Position numbers and translations under genes: made by a program
Part shown: one piece after another, positions 1 through 8,187 of the stretch
How positions within the stretch are numbered: position 1 is the stretch's first letter
Layout of the letters: each line of letters starts with the position of its first letter
Notes under the pieces: model-generated
What the model was told of the DNA's origin: nothing
Database searches by the model: none
What the model saw: the letters and a program-made list of their open reading frames with translations, nothing else
DNA from: Paracoccaceae bacterium
GTDB lineage: Bacteria; Pseudomonadota; Alphaproteobacteria; Rhodobacterales; Rhodobacteraceae
Length of the DNA stretch: 64,000 nt
Assembly: GCA_024227475.1 (NCBI GenBank)
Contig: JAAEUI010000335.1
Span: forward strand, 1-64,000
Reading direction: 5' to 3'

Positions 1-1
1 A

Positions 2-78
2 GGCGGGGTAGCTCAGGTGGTTAGAGCAGCGGAATCATAATCCGCGTGTCGGGGGTTCAAGTCCCTCTCCCGCTACCA
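2..78 (+). tRNA. tRNA-Met (CAT), elongator type
   Basis: The full cloverleaf can be drawn: a 7-bp acceptor stem (2-8 with 68-74, two G-U pairs), D stem 11-14/24-27, anticodon stem 29-33/41-45 with loop ATCATAA giving anticodon CAT at 36-38, T stem 51-55/63-67 with loop TTCAAGT, discriminator A75 and encoded CCA at 76-78. The body resembles elongator tRNA-Met. A CAT anticodon can also belong to the lysidine-modified tRNA-Ile2, but the acceptor and anticodon stems fit Met better. Confidence 0.95.
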
Positions 79-254
79 ACAAAATCAAAGACTTACGAAC
101 CCTAACGCTTATCAGAAAATGAGAATGCGTGCGTTGTTGCGTGCGTTTCACTCGGATTCGTGACAAACAGCAACTAAGCCACCCTGTTATGGTGCTTCGA
201 CCAGTTTCTGTGCAACGGTTCCCAAAAAACCACCTGGACCGGCCGGTCTGTTAC

Positions 255-1514
255 TCAGCCGTTGTACTCAAGTATGAAAAGGCCGCCATTGTAGTCATTG
301 TTGTAGATCAGTCCCTCTGTTGAAACCCACACGTCGCAGGACTGGATAACGAGTGGCCGGCCCGGGCGGTGATCCATCAAACGGTTGGGTGCCGGCGGCA
401 CCAGGGCGGCGATCTCTTTTGGCTGGTAGGCATTGGTGATGTCCGTCACCCTGATACCGGCATTCTGGTATGTCGAAAAGATAGTTTCGGAACTTATCAT
501 ACCGTCCGGACGGTTCTCATAGATATTATGCGGGCCGAAATGCGCGCCCTTACTTGGATAGTCTGCCTCTTCAGGAGTGGGGAAGGTCGAAATACTGACC
601 GGGTTTGAAGGTTCGCGAATATCAAACATCCAAATGTATTTCAGCCCGTCTTCACAGTTGTCCAAAACAGACTCGTCCGCGACGACCAACAGGTCGCGAT
701 CCGGTAATGGCAAAGCATTGTGCGTGCCTCCACCATAAGGCGGTGACCAATTCCGGTGTGTGATCAGTTTGGGCGAAGTGCGATCCGCCACATCCAGCAC
801 CACAAGTCCCGCGTCGCGCCACGCGCAGTATGCCGTATCGCCGTGCACAATGGGGTGGTGCAGGCCACCACGCTGCGAAGGGTCCCCCAGGGCCTCGCCG
901 CCTGCTACGTGCATGCCGGGCAGCCAATAACGACCCACCTCCTTCGGGTTCGTGGGATCAGACATATCGATCGCAATGAAAATGTAGTCCGTGTAGCCAT
1001 CAAATAGCACCGAGGCGTATGCCCATTGTCCGCCGACGTACCAAATTCGGTGAACCCCGCCGCCCTCGACCGGCATAAAACCAATCTGGCGGGGTTCGGC
1101 CGGGTTTGCGATGTCATAGACCGCCATTCCAGCCGTCCAATCACGGGATTTAGAGGTGGATGTGTCTGCCGTTCCGACCTTTTCACCCAACGCGCCCTTG
1201 TAATAGTTCTTTTCGTCCTGAAATTCAGCTGCGGCGAACATATCTTTGGCGTTAACAACAAGAAGCAAATCTCCATGCGCCTGCAAGTGGAGATTCCAAG
1301 TGTTCGTTGGCGCAGGTATGTAGTTGACCGGCTTCGGGTTGCAAGGGTCGCGGACATCGATGACGCTGAACCCTTTCGAGAACATATGCCCGGTGATAGC
1401 AAAGCCCTTGTTCACCATCAATTGAACTCCATCCGCGCGGCCACCCTGATCGGAATGGCCTATCAGTTTCATGTTTCTCGCATAATCCGGCGTCGGTAGA
1501 TCCTGGCTGGCCAT
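255..1514 (-). CDS. LVIVD-repeat beta-propeller protein
   Basis: A 419-residue protein built of repeated segments of the form V(I/Y/L)D(V/I)xxPxxPxxIG. Visible units include VIDVRDPCNPKPV, VYDIANPAEPRQIG, AIDMSDPTNPKEVG, VLDVADRTSPKLI, MFDIREPSNPVSI and VTDITNAYQPKEI, so a six-bladed propeller is likely. This is the LVIVD repeat pattern; such proteins have no agreed enzymatic role. No signal peptide is evident. The ATG at 1514 is preferred because AGGAAA precedes it; an in-frame GTG at 1550 has no ribosome site. It is the last gene of a minus-strand group with a hydroxyacid dehydrogenase, a b561-type protein and a glutathione transferase, so a catabolic accessory role is inferred. Confidence 0.7.
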   Translation of the reverse strand: MASQDLPTPDYARNMKLIGHSDQGGRADGVQLMVNKGFAITGHMFSKGFSVIDVRDPCNPKPVNYIPAPTNTWNLHLQAHGDLLLVVNAKDMFAAAEFQDEKNYYKGALGEKVGTADTSTSKSRDWTAGMAVYDIANPAEPRQIGFMPVEGGGVHRIWYVGGQWAYASVLFDGYTDYIFIAIDMSDPTNPKEVGRYWLPGMHVAGGEALGDPSQRGGLHHPIVHGDTAYCAWRDAGLVVLDVADRTSPKLITHRNWSPPYGGGTHNALPLPDRDLLVVADESVLDNCEDGLKYIWMFDIREPSNPVSISTFPTPEEADYPSKGAHFGPHNIYENRPDGMISSETIFSTYQNAGIRVTDITNAYQPKEIAALVPPAPNRLMDHRPGRPLVIQSCDVWVSTEGLIYNNDYNGGLFILEYNG

Positions 1515-1562
1515 CTGAGCATTTCCTGTTTTTTCCGGGGCGAACCCCACTGATTTTGTCGG

Positions 1563-2501
1563 TTACACCGGCGCTTGCAGAACGCGCCTCACATTCGCCG
1601 CAGCAACCTCGGCAATTCGTCGGTTTGATTCCAGAGTGACGCCCGCAATATGCGGTGTCAGGATCAGGTTCTCAACGCCCTTAAACAATGCACAGGTCGC
1701 GGCATCAATTGGCTCTGCCGCTAACGTATCCAGTGCGACTCCGCCGAGCGAGCCCGACTTCAATGCCGCGGCGCAGGCTGCTTCGTCAACGATACCCCCG
1801 CGGGCCGAATTGATCAGGATCGCACCGGTCCGCATCGTTTCCAACTCGTCGGGGCCGATCAAACCACGTGTCTCTGGCAACAAGGGGCAATGAAGAGTGA
1901 TGACATCGGCCTTGGCAATCAACTCGGGCAATTCGACCCGTCGTGCAAACGCCCATGCCGGGTGGGTATCGGCCATCATAGCATCATAGGCAATTACGTT
2001 CGTGCCCATCGCGGATGCCTTTGTGCCGACGACCCGCCCGATCGACCCGAAACCCACAATCCCCATCGTTTTTCCGCCCAATTCTACTCCGCTGGCAAAC
2101 CGGGGACGATCCCAAGCCCCGCCTACGACATCCGGCGTCGCGAAATAGGCTGGTCCGCGCAGCAAAATCAACGCTGTGGTGATGACATACTCGGCAACCG
2201 AGGCCGCATTTGCCCCTATCGAAGGACAGACATCAACACCGCGAGCCTTGCAGGCATCAAGGTCGATATTGTCGAGACCCACCCCCATGCGAGCGACGAT
2301 TTTCAGATTTGGGGCAGCATCCAGCAACTCGGCATTCACCCGGGTGGCATTCCTCACGATGATCGCGCGGGCGTCGGTGATGCACGACAACAATTCATCC
2401 CGCTTGCCCCATAGGTTGGGATCCCAGTGGACATCATATTCGGCTATGAGCCCTTCGGCTGTCGGTTCATCCATGAATTCACTGATCAGTACGTCAGCCA
2501 T
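1563..2501 (-). CDS. D-isomer 2-hydroxyacid dehydrogenase, SlcC-like
   Basis: A 312-residue NAD-dependent dehydrogenase of the PGDH/CtBP superfamily. The Rossmann motif GIVGFGSIGR is in the middle, and the catalytic Arg (NSARGGIVDE), Glu (LAAEPID) and His (TPHIAGVT) are all present. The start DVLISEFMDE and the TPHIAGVTxESN ending resemble (S)-sulfolactate dehydrogenase SlcC as I remember it, so a 3-sulfolactate-like or other small 2-hydroxyacid is a plausible substrate; no sulfolyase lies nearby, so this is only a suggestion. AAGGGG precedes the ATG. It sits between the propeller gene and a b561-type gene, all on one strand and probably cotranscribed from the operator-bearing gap at 4.0-4.3 kb. 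Confidence 0.82.
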   Translation of the reverse strand: MADVLISEFMDEPTAEGLIAEYDVHWDPNLWGKRDELLSCITDARAIIVRNATRVNAELLDAAPNLKIVARMGVGLDNIDLDACKARGVDVCPSIGANAASVAEYVITTALILLRGPAYFATPDVVGGAWDRPRFASGVELGGKTMGIVGFGSIGRVVGTKASAMGTNVIAYDAMMADTHPAWAFARRVELPELIAKADVITLHCPLLPETRGLIGPDELETMRTGAILINSARGGIVDEAACAAALKSGSLGGVALDTLAAEPIDAATCALFKGVENLILTPHIAGVTLESNRRIAEVAAANVRRVLQAPV

Positions 2502-2565
2502 TTTCTACCCCTTTTGGACCTCAAACCTCTGCGTGGTGAAAGAAAGCTCAAAAAAACCGCCATCG

Positions 2566-3282
2566 TTAGAGTAGTTCGCGATCTTTGTTATAGGGATGTT
2601 CCATGCCGTACCCATGAACCGCGCGATATCCGTCATATCTGCGCTCAAGGAATTCCAGGAAGACCCAGGTGGCAAGTAACGACAGTGGTACCAGGAACAG
2701 GAACCAGGACAGCACGGGCATCGGGTATTGCATCAGGCCAGATCCAACCGCTCCCACTGCGCAGAGTAGGGTGAACATGCCGGCGGTTTTGTGATACGCC
2801 TCGAACATCCTGCGACGGATCGAGCGGTCATAATGGTCACCGCGCCAGGTCGCGGGATCGTTCGGATCAGCGTTGTTGTAGTGTTTGCCACCGTGGGTTC
2901 CGCGCAACACCCCGGTGACGACCTGAAGGCAACCCATGAGTATCGTCATCATGCCAAGCAGAGAGTGCATTGATCCGCTGATCCCCTTGCTGACGACCAG
3001 CGCGACTACCAGCCCTCCAAGCGACAATATTATCGCCAGATAAAGGCCGTATTTATGGACATTGAACCACCACCACTCCTTATGGCGAATGCTGACTTTT
3101 CTGCGCAACCCGAACTCGGATGGTCTGGGCTTGAAGTAGCGAATGATCGTGATGCAGAGCGGAACGAGAACGATCCAGACACCAAACATCAGCAGTGCAT
3201 GATAGTTCCAGTTGATTTCAATCGTTCGCCCGAGAAAACCCAGGTAAACTTCAGTTGGGATATGTGGTAACGGCTCGTTCAT
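2566..3282 (-). CDS. cytochrome b561-type membrane protein
   Basis: A 238-residue membrane protein with about six hydrophobic segments. His28, His76, His106 and His164 sit in or beside transmembrane stretches (NYHALL, VHKYG, SMHSLLG, AYHKTAG), the spacing expected of bis-heme b561-domain proteins. It would pass electrons across the inner membrane, but the donor and acceptor cannot be read from sequence. The loop between His106 and His164 is rich in charged and His/Asn residues. The start is supported by GGAG seven bases upstream. It lies between the glutathione transferase and the hydroxyacid dehydrogenase, suggesting a redox role within the same catabolic unit. Confidence 0.75.
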   Translation of the reverse strand: MNEPLPHIPTEVYLGFLGRTIEINWNYHALLMFGVWIVLVPLCITIIRYFKPRPSEFGLRRKVSIRHKEWWWFNVHKYGLYLAIILSLGGLVVALVVSKGISGSMHSLLGMMTILMGCLQVVTGVLRGTHGGKHYNNADPNDPATWRGDHYDRSIRRRMFEAYHKTAGMFTLLCAVGAVGSGLMQYPMPVLSWFLFLVPLSLLATWVFLEFLERRYDGYRAVHGYGMEHPYNKDRELL

Positions 3283-3367
3283 TTCTATCTCCAGATGGTT
3301 CCTTCAGGCCCGGCTCCAGTTTCTTCCCAACTTCGAGCTAGATTTCTTTGTGGAGCCATGTGCAATC

Positions 3368-4006
3368 TCAGGGCATCGGGATTTCCGTGGCAAATTTTGG
3401 TACGTGATACCCGCGCTGCGTGGCAGGACGTTGGGCGATTCGGACGTACCAATCTCGGACATTGGGGAAGTCATTGAGGTCGATTTCCTGCCAGTCGTGG
3501 CGCGCCGCCCAGGGGAATATGGAGATGTCCGCAATTGTGTAGGTACCGCGGCCTTCTCCTACCACAAAGTCCCTGTGCTCAAGCCGCGTGTTCAGCACTT
3601 TGTAGAGTCGGCTCGCCTCGGTGGAGTAACGTTCCTCTGCGTACGCGGATTTGCCGGGGTTGTATTTGACGAAATGGTGGACCTGGCCAAACATGGGTCC
3701 CACGCCCCCCATCTGCCACATCAGCCACTCTATCATTCGCCAGCGTTCCGGCTCCGCGAGCTGAAACTGATCGTACTTTTCGCCGAGGTAGAGCATGATC
3801 GCGCCTGATTCCATCAAGTGCATTCCATTGTCGTGATCAACAATCCCAGGAATGCGATTGTTGGGCGACACCTTGAGGAAGTCGGGCTCATGTTGTTCGC
3901 CCTTGGAGATATCAACAGGGATTACCCTGTACTCCACGCCCAGTTCTTCGAGCAAAATCGAAACCTTGCGTCCATTTGGCGTTGTCCATGTGTAGAGGTC
4001 GATCAT
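3368..4006 (-). CDS. glutathione S-transferase, nu-class (YfcG/YghU-like)
   Basis: A 212-residue cytosolic GST. The thioredoxin-like N-domain carries the TPNGRK motif (residues 9-14) that replaces the usual Tyr/Ser site in nu-class enzymes, the RIP cis-proline (53) and the glutathione-binding Glu66-Ser67. The C-domain is helical, with a conserved HDWQEIDLNDFP stretch. Nu-class members act as disulfide-bond reductases or peroxidases on two glutathione molecules. It is first in its minus-strand group and divergent from the zinc dehydrogenase at 4302. The 295-bp gap between them holds two TGGT-NN-ACCA sites, implying shared control by the GntR protein at 14.3-14.9 kb. Confidence 0.88.
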   Translation of the reverse strand: MIDLYTWTTPNGRKVSILLEELGVEYRVIPVDISKGEQHEPDFLKVSPNNRIPGIVDHDNGMHLMESGAIMLYLGEKYDQFQLAEPERWRMIEWLMWQMGGVGPMFGQVHHFVKYNPGKSAYAEERYSTEASRLYKVLNTRLEHRDFVVGEGRGTYTIADISIFPWAARHDWQEIDLNDFPNVRDWYVRIAQRPATQRGYHVPKFATEIPMP

Positions 4007-4111
4007 CTGGTCACTTTCAATAGCGATTACATTTGAGGCCGAAGTGACCAGACAAAGTCAACTTGGAGCCGAGCAAAAGGGAGAGGGAATCGGTGCCAAC
4101 TTAAACTGTAT

Positions 4112-4121
4112 TGGTTGACCA
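4112..4121. promoter_or_regulatory. candidate GntR operator TGGTTGACCA
   Basis: Palindromic TGGT-TG-ACCA in the divergent gap between the GST gene (start 4006) and the zinc dehydrogenase (start 4302). The TGGT-N2-ACCA form is that of FadR-subfamily GntR operators such as UxuR. It lies 106 bp upstream of the GST start. Confidence 0.55.
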
Positions 4122-4257
4122 TTCGGCCATTCCCCCATGTCACTGGATCATATTTTCACCTCAACTAATTCCCTTGTTATATTACTTTATCCCGGCACAC
4201 CAGATTCTCTTTGGAATATTCCCAAGATTGGTGCATTGTGGGTATGAACGAAGGTTT

Positions 4258-4267
4258 TGGTTGACCA
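4258..4267. promoter_or_regulatory. candidate GntR operator TGGTTGACCA
   Basis: A second identical TGGT-TG-ACCA core, 34 bp upstream of the ATG at 4302 and just ahead of its ribosome site. The following ATTTTG is shared with the copy at 15085-15094, so the similarity extends past the core. A repressor bound here would block the plus-strand operon. Confidence 0.6.
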
Positions 4268-4301
4268 TTTTGAATGAACGTTGCTCAAGGAGGTCCCGTT
4301 A

Positions 4302-5483
4302 ATGAAGGCGGATGCCCAGAAAGACAGATGGCAAAACGTTACGACGTCACAAGAGATGCCCGTTCCGAACGAGATGCGGGCCTGGGTATTGGGCGATCCT
4401 GAACGGCTGGAACTGACCACCAAGGAGGTGCCGGTTCCCCGCCGGGCAGAGGCACTTGTGCGAATCGATGCCGTAGCGATCTGCGCTACTGATCTTGAAA
4501 TCCTTAAATATGGAACCCCTGCCCTGATCGAAGGCGGCCCGCCCTTTAACAAGAATTTCTCGCCCGGACATGAATACATGGGAACCGTTGCTGCACTGGG
4601 TCCGGGGGTCGACGAATTCAAGATTGGCGATCGGGTGACCGTGGAAGTTCATTCTGGCTGTGGACAATGCAAGCGTTGTCGCATGGGCATGTATACCTCG
4701 TGCCACAACTATGGCCTGAACTACGCTGAACATAACAAAGGGCACCGGGCCAACGGTTTCACCACAGACGGCGGCTTTGCCGAATATGCCGTCAATAACA
4801 TAAACACGATGATCAAGGTCCCGGACAGCATGTCAGACGAGGAAGCAACCTTGGTCGTAACGGCCGGGACATCTATGTACGGGCTGACAGAACTTGGCGG
4901 ACTGGTCGCCGGAGAAAGCGTAGTCGTGATTGGGCCCGGCCCGATTGGGCTTTTGGCTGTGGCAGTGGCCAAGGCGCTTGGGGCGTCTCCGGTTGTGCTA
5001 GTTGGTACCCGTGAAAATCGCAATGCCATCGGGTTGAAACTGGGCGCCGATCAGACGATTGATGCACGAAATGAAGATGTCGTTGCCCGCGTCAAGGAAC
5101 TAACGGGAAAAGGCGCTGACTACGTCGTCGATTGCGCCGGCACAGAGGTGTCGGTCAATCAGGCGGTTCATATGACCAATCGGGGCGGGCGGATATGTCT
5201 GGCCGCCTTCCCGAAACAGGCCGTATCATTCGATCTGGGCGCTTTGGCAGTAAACAACATCTATCTTTACGGCATTAGGGGTGAGGGTCGATCCGCTACT
5301 CATCGCGCGATGGCGTTCATGGCTGAAAAGCGTTTTGACGCCCGGCTGATACACACTCACACGTTCCCGTTGCACGAATTGCCTGAGGGGTTGCGGTACG
5401 CACGCGACAGGATCGATGGCGCAATCAAAGTGGTGGTGTCGATGCGAACTAAAACTGACTCCGCCAAAACGGCGGGAGAATAA
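4302..5483 (+). CDS. zinc-binding medium-chain alcohol dehydrogenase
   Basis: A 393-residue MDR dehydrogenase. Catalytic zinc ligands are Cys61 (AICATD) and His90-Glu91 (PGHEYMG). The four-Cys structural zinc lobe CGQCKRCRMGMYTSC follows, then the Rossmann motif VVIGPGPIGLLA. Its length and order match sorbitol/threonine/L-idonate-type dehydrogenases, so oxidation of a polyol or sugar-acid hydroxyl is likely. The start is ATG 4302 with AAGGAGGT seven bases ahead; an in-frame TTG at 4281 lies in front of that ribosome site and is rejected. It opens an operon with an aldolase-like enzyme, a TRAP transporter and a quinone reductase, controlled from the TGGT-NN-ACCA site 34 bp upstream. Confidence 0.88.
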   Translation: MKADAQKDRWQNVTTSQEMPVPNEMRAWVLGDPERLELTTKEVPVPRRAEALVRIDAVAICATDLEILKYGTPALIEGGPPFNKNFSPGHEYMGTVAALGPGVDEFKIGDRVTVEVHSGCGQCKRCRMGMYTSCHNYGLNYAEHNKGHRANGFTTDGGFAEYAVNNINTMIKVPDSMSDEEATLVVTAGTSMYGLTELGGLVAGESVVVIGPGPIGLLAVAVAKALGASPVVLVGTRENRNAIGLKLGADQTIDARNEDVVARVKELTGKGADYVVDCAGTEVSVNQAVHMTNRGGRICLAAFPKQAVSFDLGALAVNNIYLYGIRGEGRSATHRAMAFMAEKRFDARLIHTHTFPLHELPEGLRYARDRIDGAIKVVVSMRTKTDSAKTAGE

Positions 5484-5502
5484 CTTTGGAAGAGACACAA
5501 AT

Positions 5503-6438
5503 ATGACCAAGGCCGTACGGGGTATCTATGCCGCCGCCGTTTCACCTTTTAGTGCGGACGGGTCCTTGAACGCGCGAAAATTGCTGAGCTATTGCCAGTA
5601 TTTAATATCGCCTGAAGGAGGATGTGACGGAGTCGCACCGGCCGGTACCACCGGCGAGGGAACCTCGATTGCCATAGCGGACCGGTTGGCCCTGCCGGGT
5701 ATCTTTGCCGATGCCGGTGTCGAAAGGAACCGAGTGATATTCGGCACCGGTGCACCAGCTTCCAGTGACTGTGTTTCCCTGACACGTGCCGCCATGGAGG
5801 CTGGTTTCAACAATGTTCTGGTTCTGCCGCCCTATTACTACAAGAACCCATCCGACGAAGGGCTGTTTTCCTACTACGCTAATCTTGTAGAAAAAATTGG
5901 TAATAGTGACCTAAGGATTTTTCTCTACCACTTCCCGCAAATGTCGATGGTGCCGCTGTCGACATCACTCGTCACTCGACTACGCTCAACCTTCGGATCC
6001 ATCATTGCCGGTCTCAAGGACAGCAGCGGCGACTTTGAGCAATCTCGGGCATTTGTTGAAGCAACCGGAGGAGTTTCGGAAGGTTTTGACGTTTTACCAT
6101 CATCCGAGGCGATGCTTTGGGATGGACTCGATATCGGGACGGCCGGGATCATTTCAGGATCTACCAACGCTTTTGGTGCCAAGGCGCAAGCGGCACTGAA
6201 AACCACTGAAGGACCCGAGCGCGACGCCGCAATGGACTCGGTTCGTAAGGCGCGTGCGATGGTGTCGAAATATCCGCTGATGTCAGCGATGAAGACAATT
6301 GAGGCCTGGCGAAGCGGTGATAACGGTTGGCTAAGAATGGCGCCCCCATTGGATTCTCTGTCTACAGACCAACAAACCCATTTGCGAGCGGACCTGGCAG
6401 CGTTGGGCGATGCCCGCTTTCCTGCAGTTGCAAACTAA
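5503..6438 (+). CDS. DapA-family aldolase (dihydrodipicolinate synthase-like)
   Basis: A 311-residue class I aldolase of the DHDPS/NAL/KDG-aldolase family. Visible features are GTTGEG (48-53, pyruvate carboxylate site), catalytic Tyr142 in FLYHFP and the Schiff-base Lys172 in AGLKDSSGD. Housekeeping DapA is unlikely, because it lies in a catabolic operon beside a dehydrogenase and a TRAP importer; cleavage or dehydration of a 2-keto-3-deoxy sugar acid, or a related pyruvate aldol reaction, is inferred. The start is ATG 5503 with GGAAGAG upstream, 19 bp after the dehydrogenase stop; a longer in-frame reading would overlap the preceding gene. Substrate unknown. Confidence 0.85.
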   Translation: MTKAVRGIYAAAVSPFSADGSLNARKLLSYCQYLISPEGGCDGVAPAGTTGEGTSIAIADRLALPGIFADAGVERNRVIFGTGAPASSDCVSLTRAAMEAGFNNVLVLPPYYYKNPSDEGLFSYYANLVEKIGNSDLRIFLYHFPQMSMVPLSTSLVTRLRSTFGSIIAGLKDSSGDFEQSRAFVEATGGVSEGFDVLPSSEAMLWDGLDIGTAGIISGSTNAFGAKAQAALKTTEGPERDAAMDSVRKARAMVSKYPLMSAMKTIEAWRSGDNGWLRMAPPLDSLSTDQQTHLRADLAALGDARFPAVAN

Positions 6439-6537
6439 ACCCGGAGGACTGAGCAGAAAAGAAAAATGGTTCAAGTCGGCGCTCAGTTCGGCATAACCGC
6501 CAATTGCCTGAAACTGGGCACAACAAGGAGAAAGAGC

Positions 6538-7599
6538 GTGAAACACCTATTCAAAAGCGTGGCAAGTGCTGCTGCGGTCTCATTGGCTGCCACTACGGCA
6601 ACGGCCGAGGAAATCACCCTGCGTATCGGATCGGGGCACCCGCCCGGTGTCGTCTACGCCGGTCTGATGCTCGATTATTTCCAGCCAGAGCTGAAGAAAC
6701 GTGTCGAAGAACGCACCGACCATACGGTGAATTTTGTCGAAGGCTATTCCGGCTCAATCGTCAAAGTAACCGAGGTGCTGGAAGGAGTGCAGGACGGCAT
6801 TCTTGACATCGGTGGGTTTTGTTACTGCTTCGAGCCGTCGAACTTACCGCTGCACGCCTTCCAGGTCATGATGCCCTTTGGCACAATGGATCCCGAAAAG
6901 TCGCTGAAGATCGCACAAGAGGTCTACGCAGAAGTTCCGTATCTAACAGATGTTTTTGAGGACAAATTCAACCAAATCCTTCTCTCTCGCATCGCCGATG
7001 GTGGCTACAACCTCGGGACCTCGTTCGCTTGGGAGGATTTGTCTGATCTCAAGGGCCAAAAGATTGCTGGCGCAGGCCTGAATCTGAACTGGTTGAAATT
7101 GGCCGGTGTCTCGGAAGTCCAATCCTCGTTGGCTACTGCCTATACCGAAATGAAGACCCACGTCTACGAAGGCTGGATCATGTTTCCCTCTGCCTGGGTT
7201 AACTTGAAGCTTCACGAGCCTGGCCCCTACTACACGCTGATCGGCTTTGGCTCGATGACGTGGCATGGCCTAACGATCAACAAGGACACGTATGACGAGT
7301 TGCCGGACGACTTCAAAGAAATCCTGCATGAGGTCGCTGCGGACTACGAACAGCAGACCGGGATCGTTAATGCGTCAGAATATGACCGTTTGGTTGACGT
7401 TCTGCGTGACCTGATCACAGTTACAGAGATTGATCCCGATGTACGTAAAACTTGGGCAGAGTCACTTGCAGGTTGGCCACAATCCATGGTCGACGACCTA
7501 GAGGCGCAGGGACTTCCGGCCAAACAGGTTTTGAATCTCGTGCTCGACCGAGCCGAAGCGAACGGCTACGAATGGCCGGTTCGTTATGAGATCAAATAA
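6538..7599 (+). CDS. dctP: TRAP transporter substrate-binding protein (DctP)
   Basis: A 353-residue periplasmic receptor. Residues 1-22 form a Sec signal peptide (positive KHLFKS, Ala/Val-rich core, cleavage near TATAEE); the mature part begins EITLRIGSGHPP, as in DctP/TAXI-type TRAP receptors. The central GQKIAGAG and C-terminal helices fit a complete DctP fold. A GTG at 6538 with AAGGAG seven bases ahead is the start. It lies directly before its membrane subunits (7672 and 8188), so the system is complete. Ligand unknown; the neighbouring aldolase and dehydrogenases suggest a sugar-acid-like carboxylate. Confidence 0.9.
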   Translation: MKHLFKSVASAAAVSLAATTATAEEITLRIGSGHPPGVVYAGLMLDYFQPELKKRVEERTDHTVNFVEGYSGSIVKVTEVLEGVQDGILDIGGFCYCFEPSNLPLHAFQVMMPFGTMDPEKSLKIAQEVYAEVPYLTDVFEDKFNQILLSRIADGGYNLGTSFAWEDLSDLKGQKIAGAGLNLNWLKLAGVSEVQSSLATAYTEMKTHVYEGWIMFPSAWVNLKLHEPGPYYTLIGFGSMTWHGLTINKDTYDELPDDFKEILHEVAADYEQQTGIVNASEYDRLVDVLRDLITVTEIDPDVRKTWAESLAGWPQSMVDDLEAQGLPAKQVLNLVLDRAEANGYEWPVRYEIK

Positions 7600-7671
7600 C
7601 CTGATCTTCTGTTGCTCCGGCGGGATCTCCGGCGGGGCGACCCATCTTGTCTGCGCACCCCAGAGGCAGCG

Positions 7672-8172
7672 ATGGCATTAGTCCGACTGACCGACCGCCT
7701 TACCAAGCTCCTGATGATTTTGGGGGCGATTTGGGCGTTCGCCTTGTGTTTTTTCATCCTCGCCGACATCATCCTTCGCGCGCTAAACATGCCGATTTCG
7801 GGCACCAAGGAAATTGTCGCCAATTCAGTGGTGGTCATTGTCTTTTTGCAGGTTGGATATGCCGTGCGCAGCGGGTCAATGCTAAGAGCGGACTTTCTGG
7901 TCGTCATGCTGCCACAGATCGTGCAAAGGATGCTGCTGATCCTTGCACTTTTGCTGGGTGCAGCGTTTTTTCTGTTCCTTCTTAAGTCTGGGATAAAGCC
8001 TGCTCTCAGATCCTATGCAAATGGCGAATTCGACGGCGAAGGCGCGTTACGCGTTCCCGTTTGGCCTGCTCGGTTTGCCATTTTGCTCGGCGGCGGTCTG
8101 GCGGGAATTAACTACCTTCTGTTGTCCATCGTCGAGATTTTTGGATTGCGGGTAGAACGGATAGACCTATGA
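7672..8172 (+). CDS. dctQ: TRAP transporter small permease (DctQ)
   Basis: A 166-residue protein with four predicted transmembrane helices (about residues 12-35, 46-68, 84-105, 126-150), the usual DctQ size and topology. DctQ bridges the receptor and DctM in the inner membrane. I use ATG 7672; the frame stays open upstream to a TTG at 7612, but those residues are basic and unlike a DctQ N-terminus. The 72-bp gap after dctP contains CTCCGGCGGG twice in direct orientation. dctM follows after 15 bp. Confidence 0.85.
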   Translation: MALVRLTDRLTKLLMILGAIWAFALCFFILADIILRALNMPISGTKEIVANSVVVIVFLQVGYAVRSGSMLRADFLVVMLPQIVQRMLLILALLLGAAFFLFLLKSGIKPALRSYANGEFDGEGALRVPVWPARFAILLGGGLAGINYLLLSIVEIFGLRVERIDL

Positions 8173-8187
8173 GGATCGGAACGGGTT

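Noticed and set aside
2-78. tRNA-Ile2 (lysidine CAT) identity
   Set aside because: Stem sequences fit elongator tRNA-Met better; the anticodon alone cannot separate the two, but the acceptor stem GGCGGGG favours Met.
905-1499. Frames of up to 165 codons on both strands within the propeller gene
   Set aside because: They overlap a strongly patterned repeat protein, have no ribosome sites, and their translations are basic, low-information shadow sequence.
7612-7671. Upstream extension of dctQ from a TTG at 7612
   Set aside because: The added 20 residues are Arg-rich and unlike a DctQ N-terminus; the ATG at 7672 gives the normal length.
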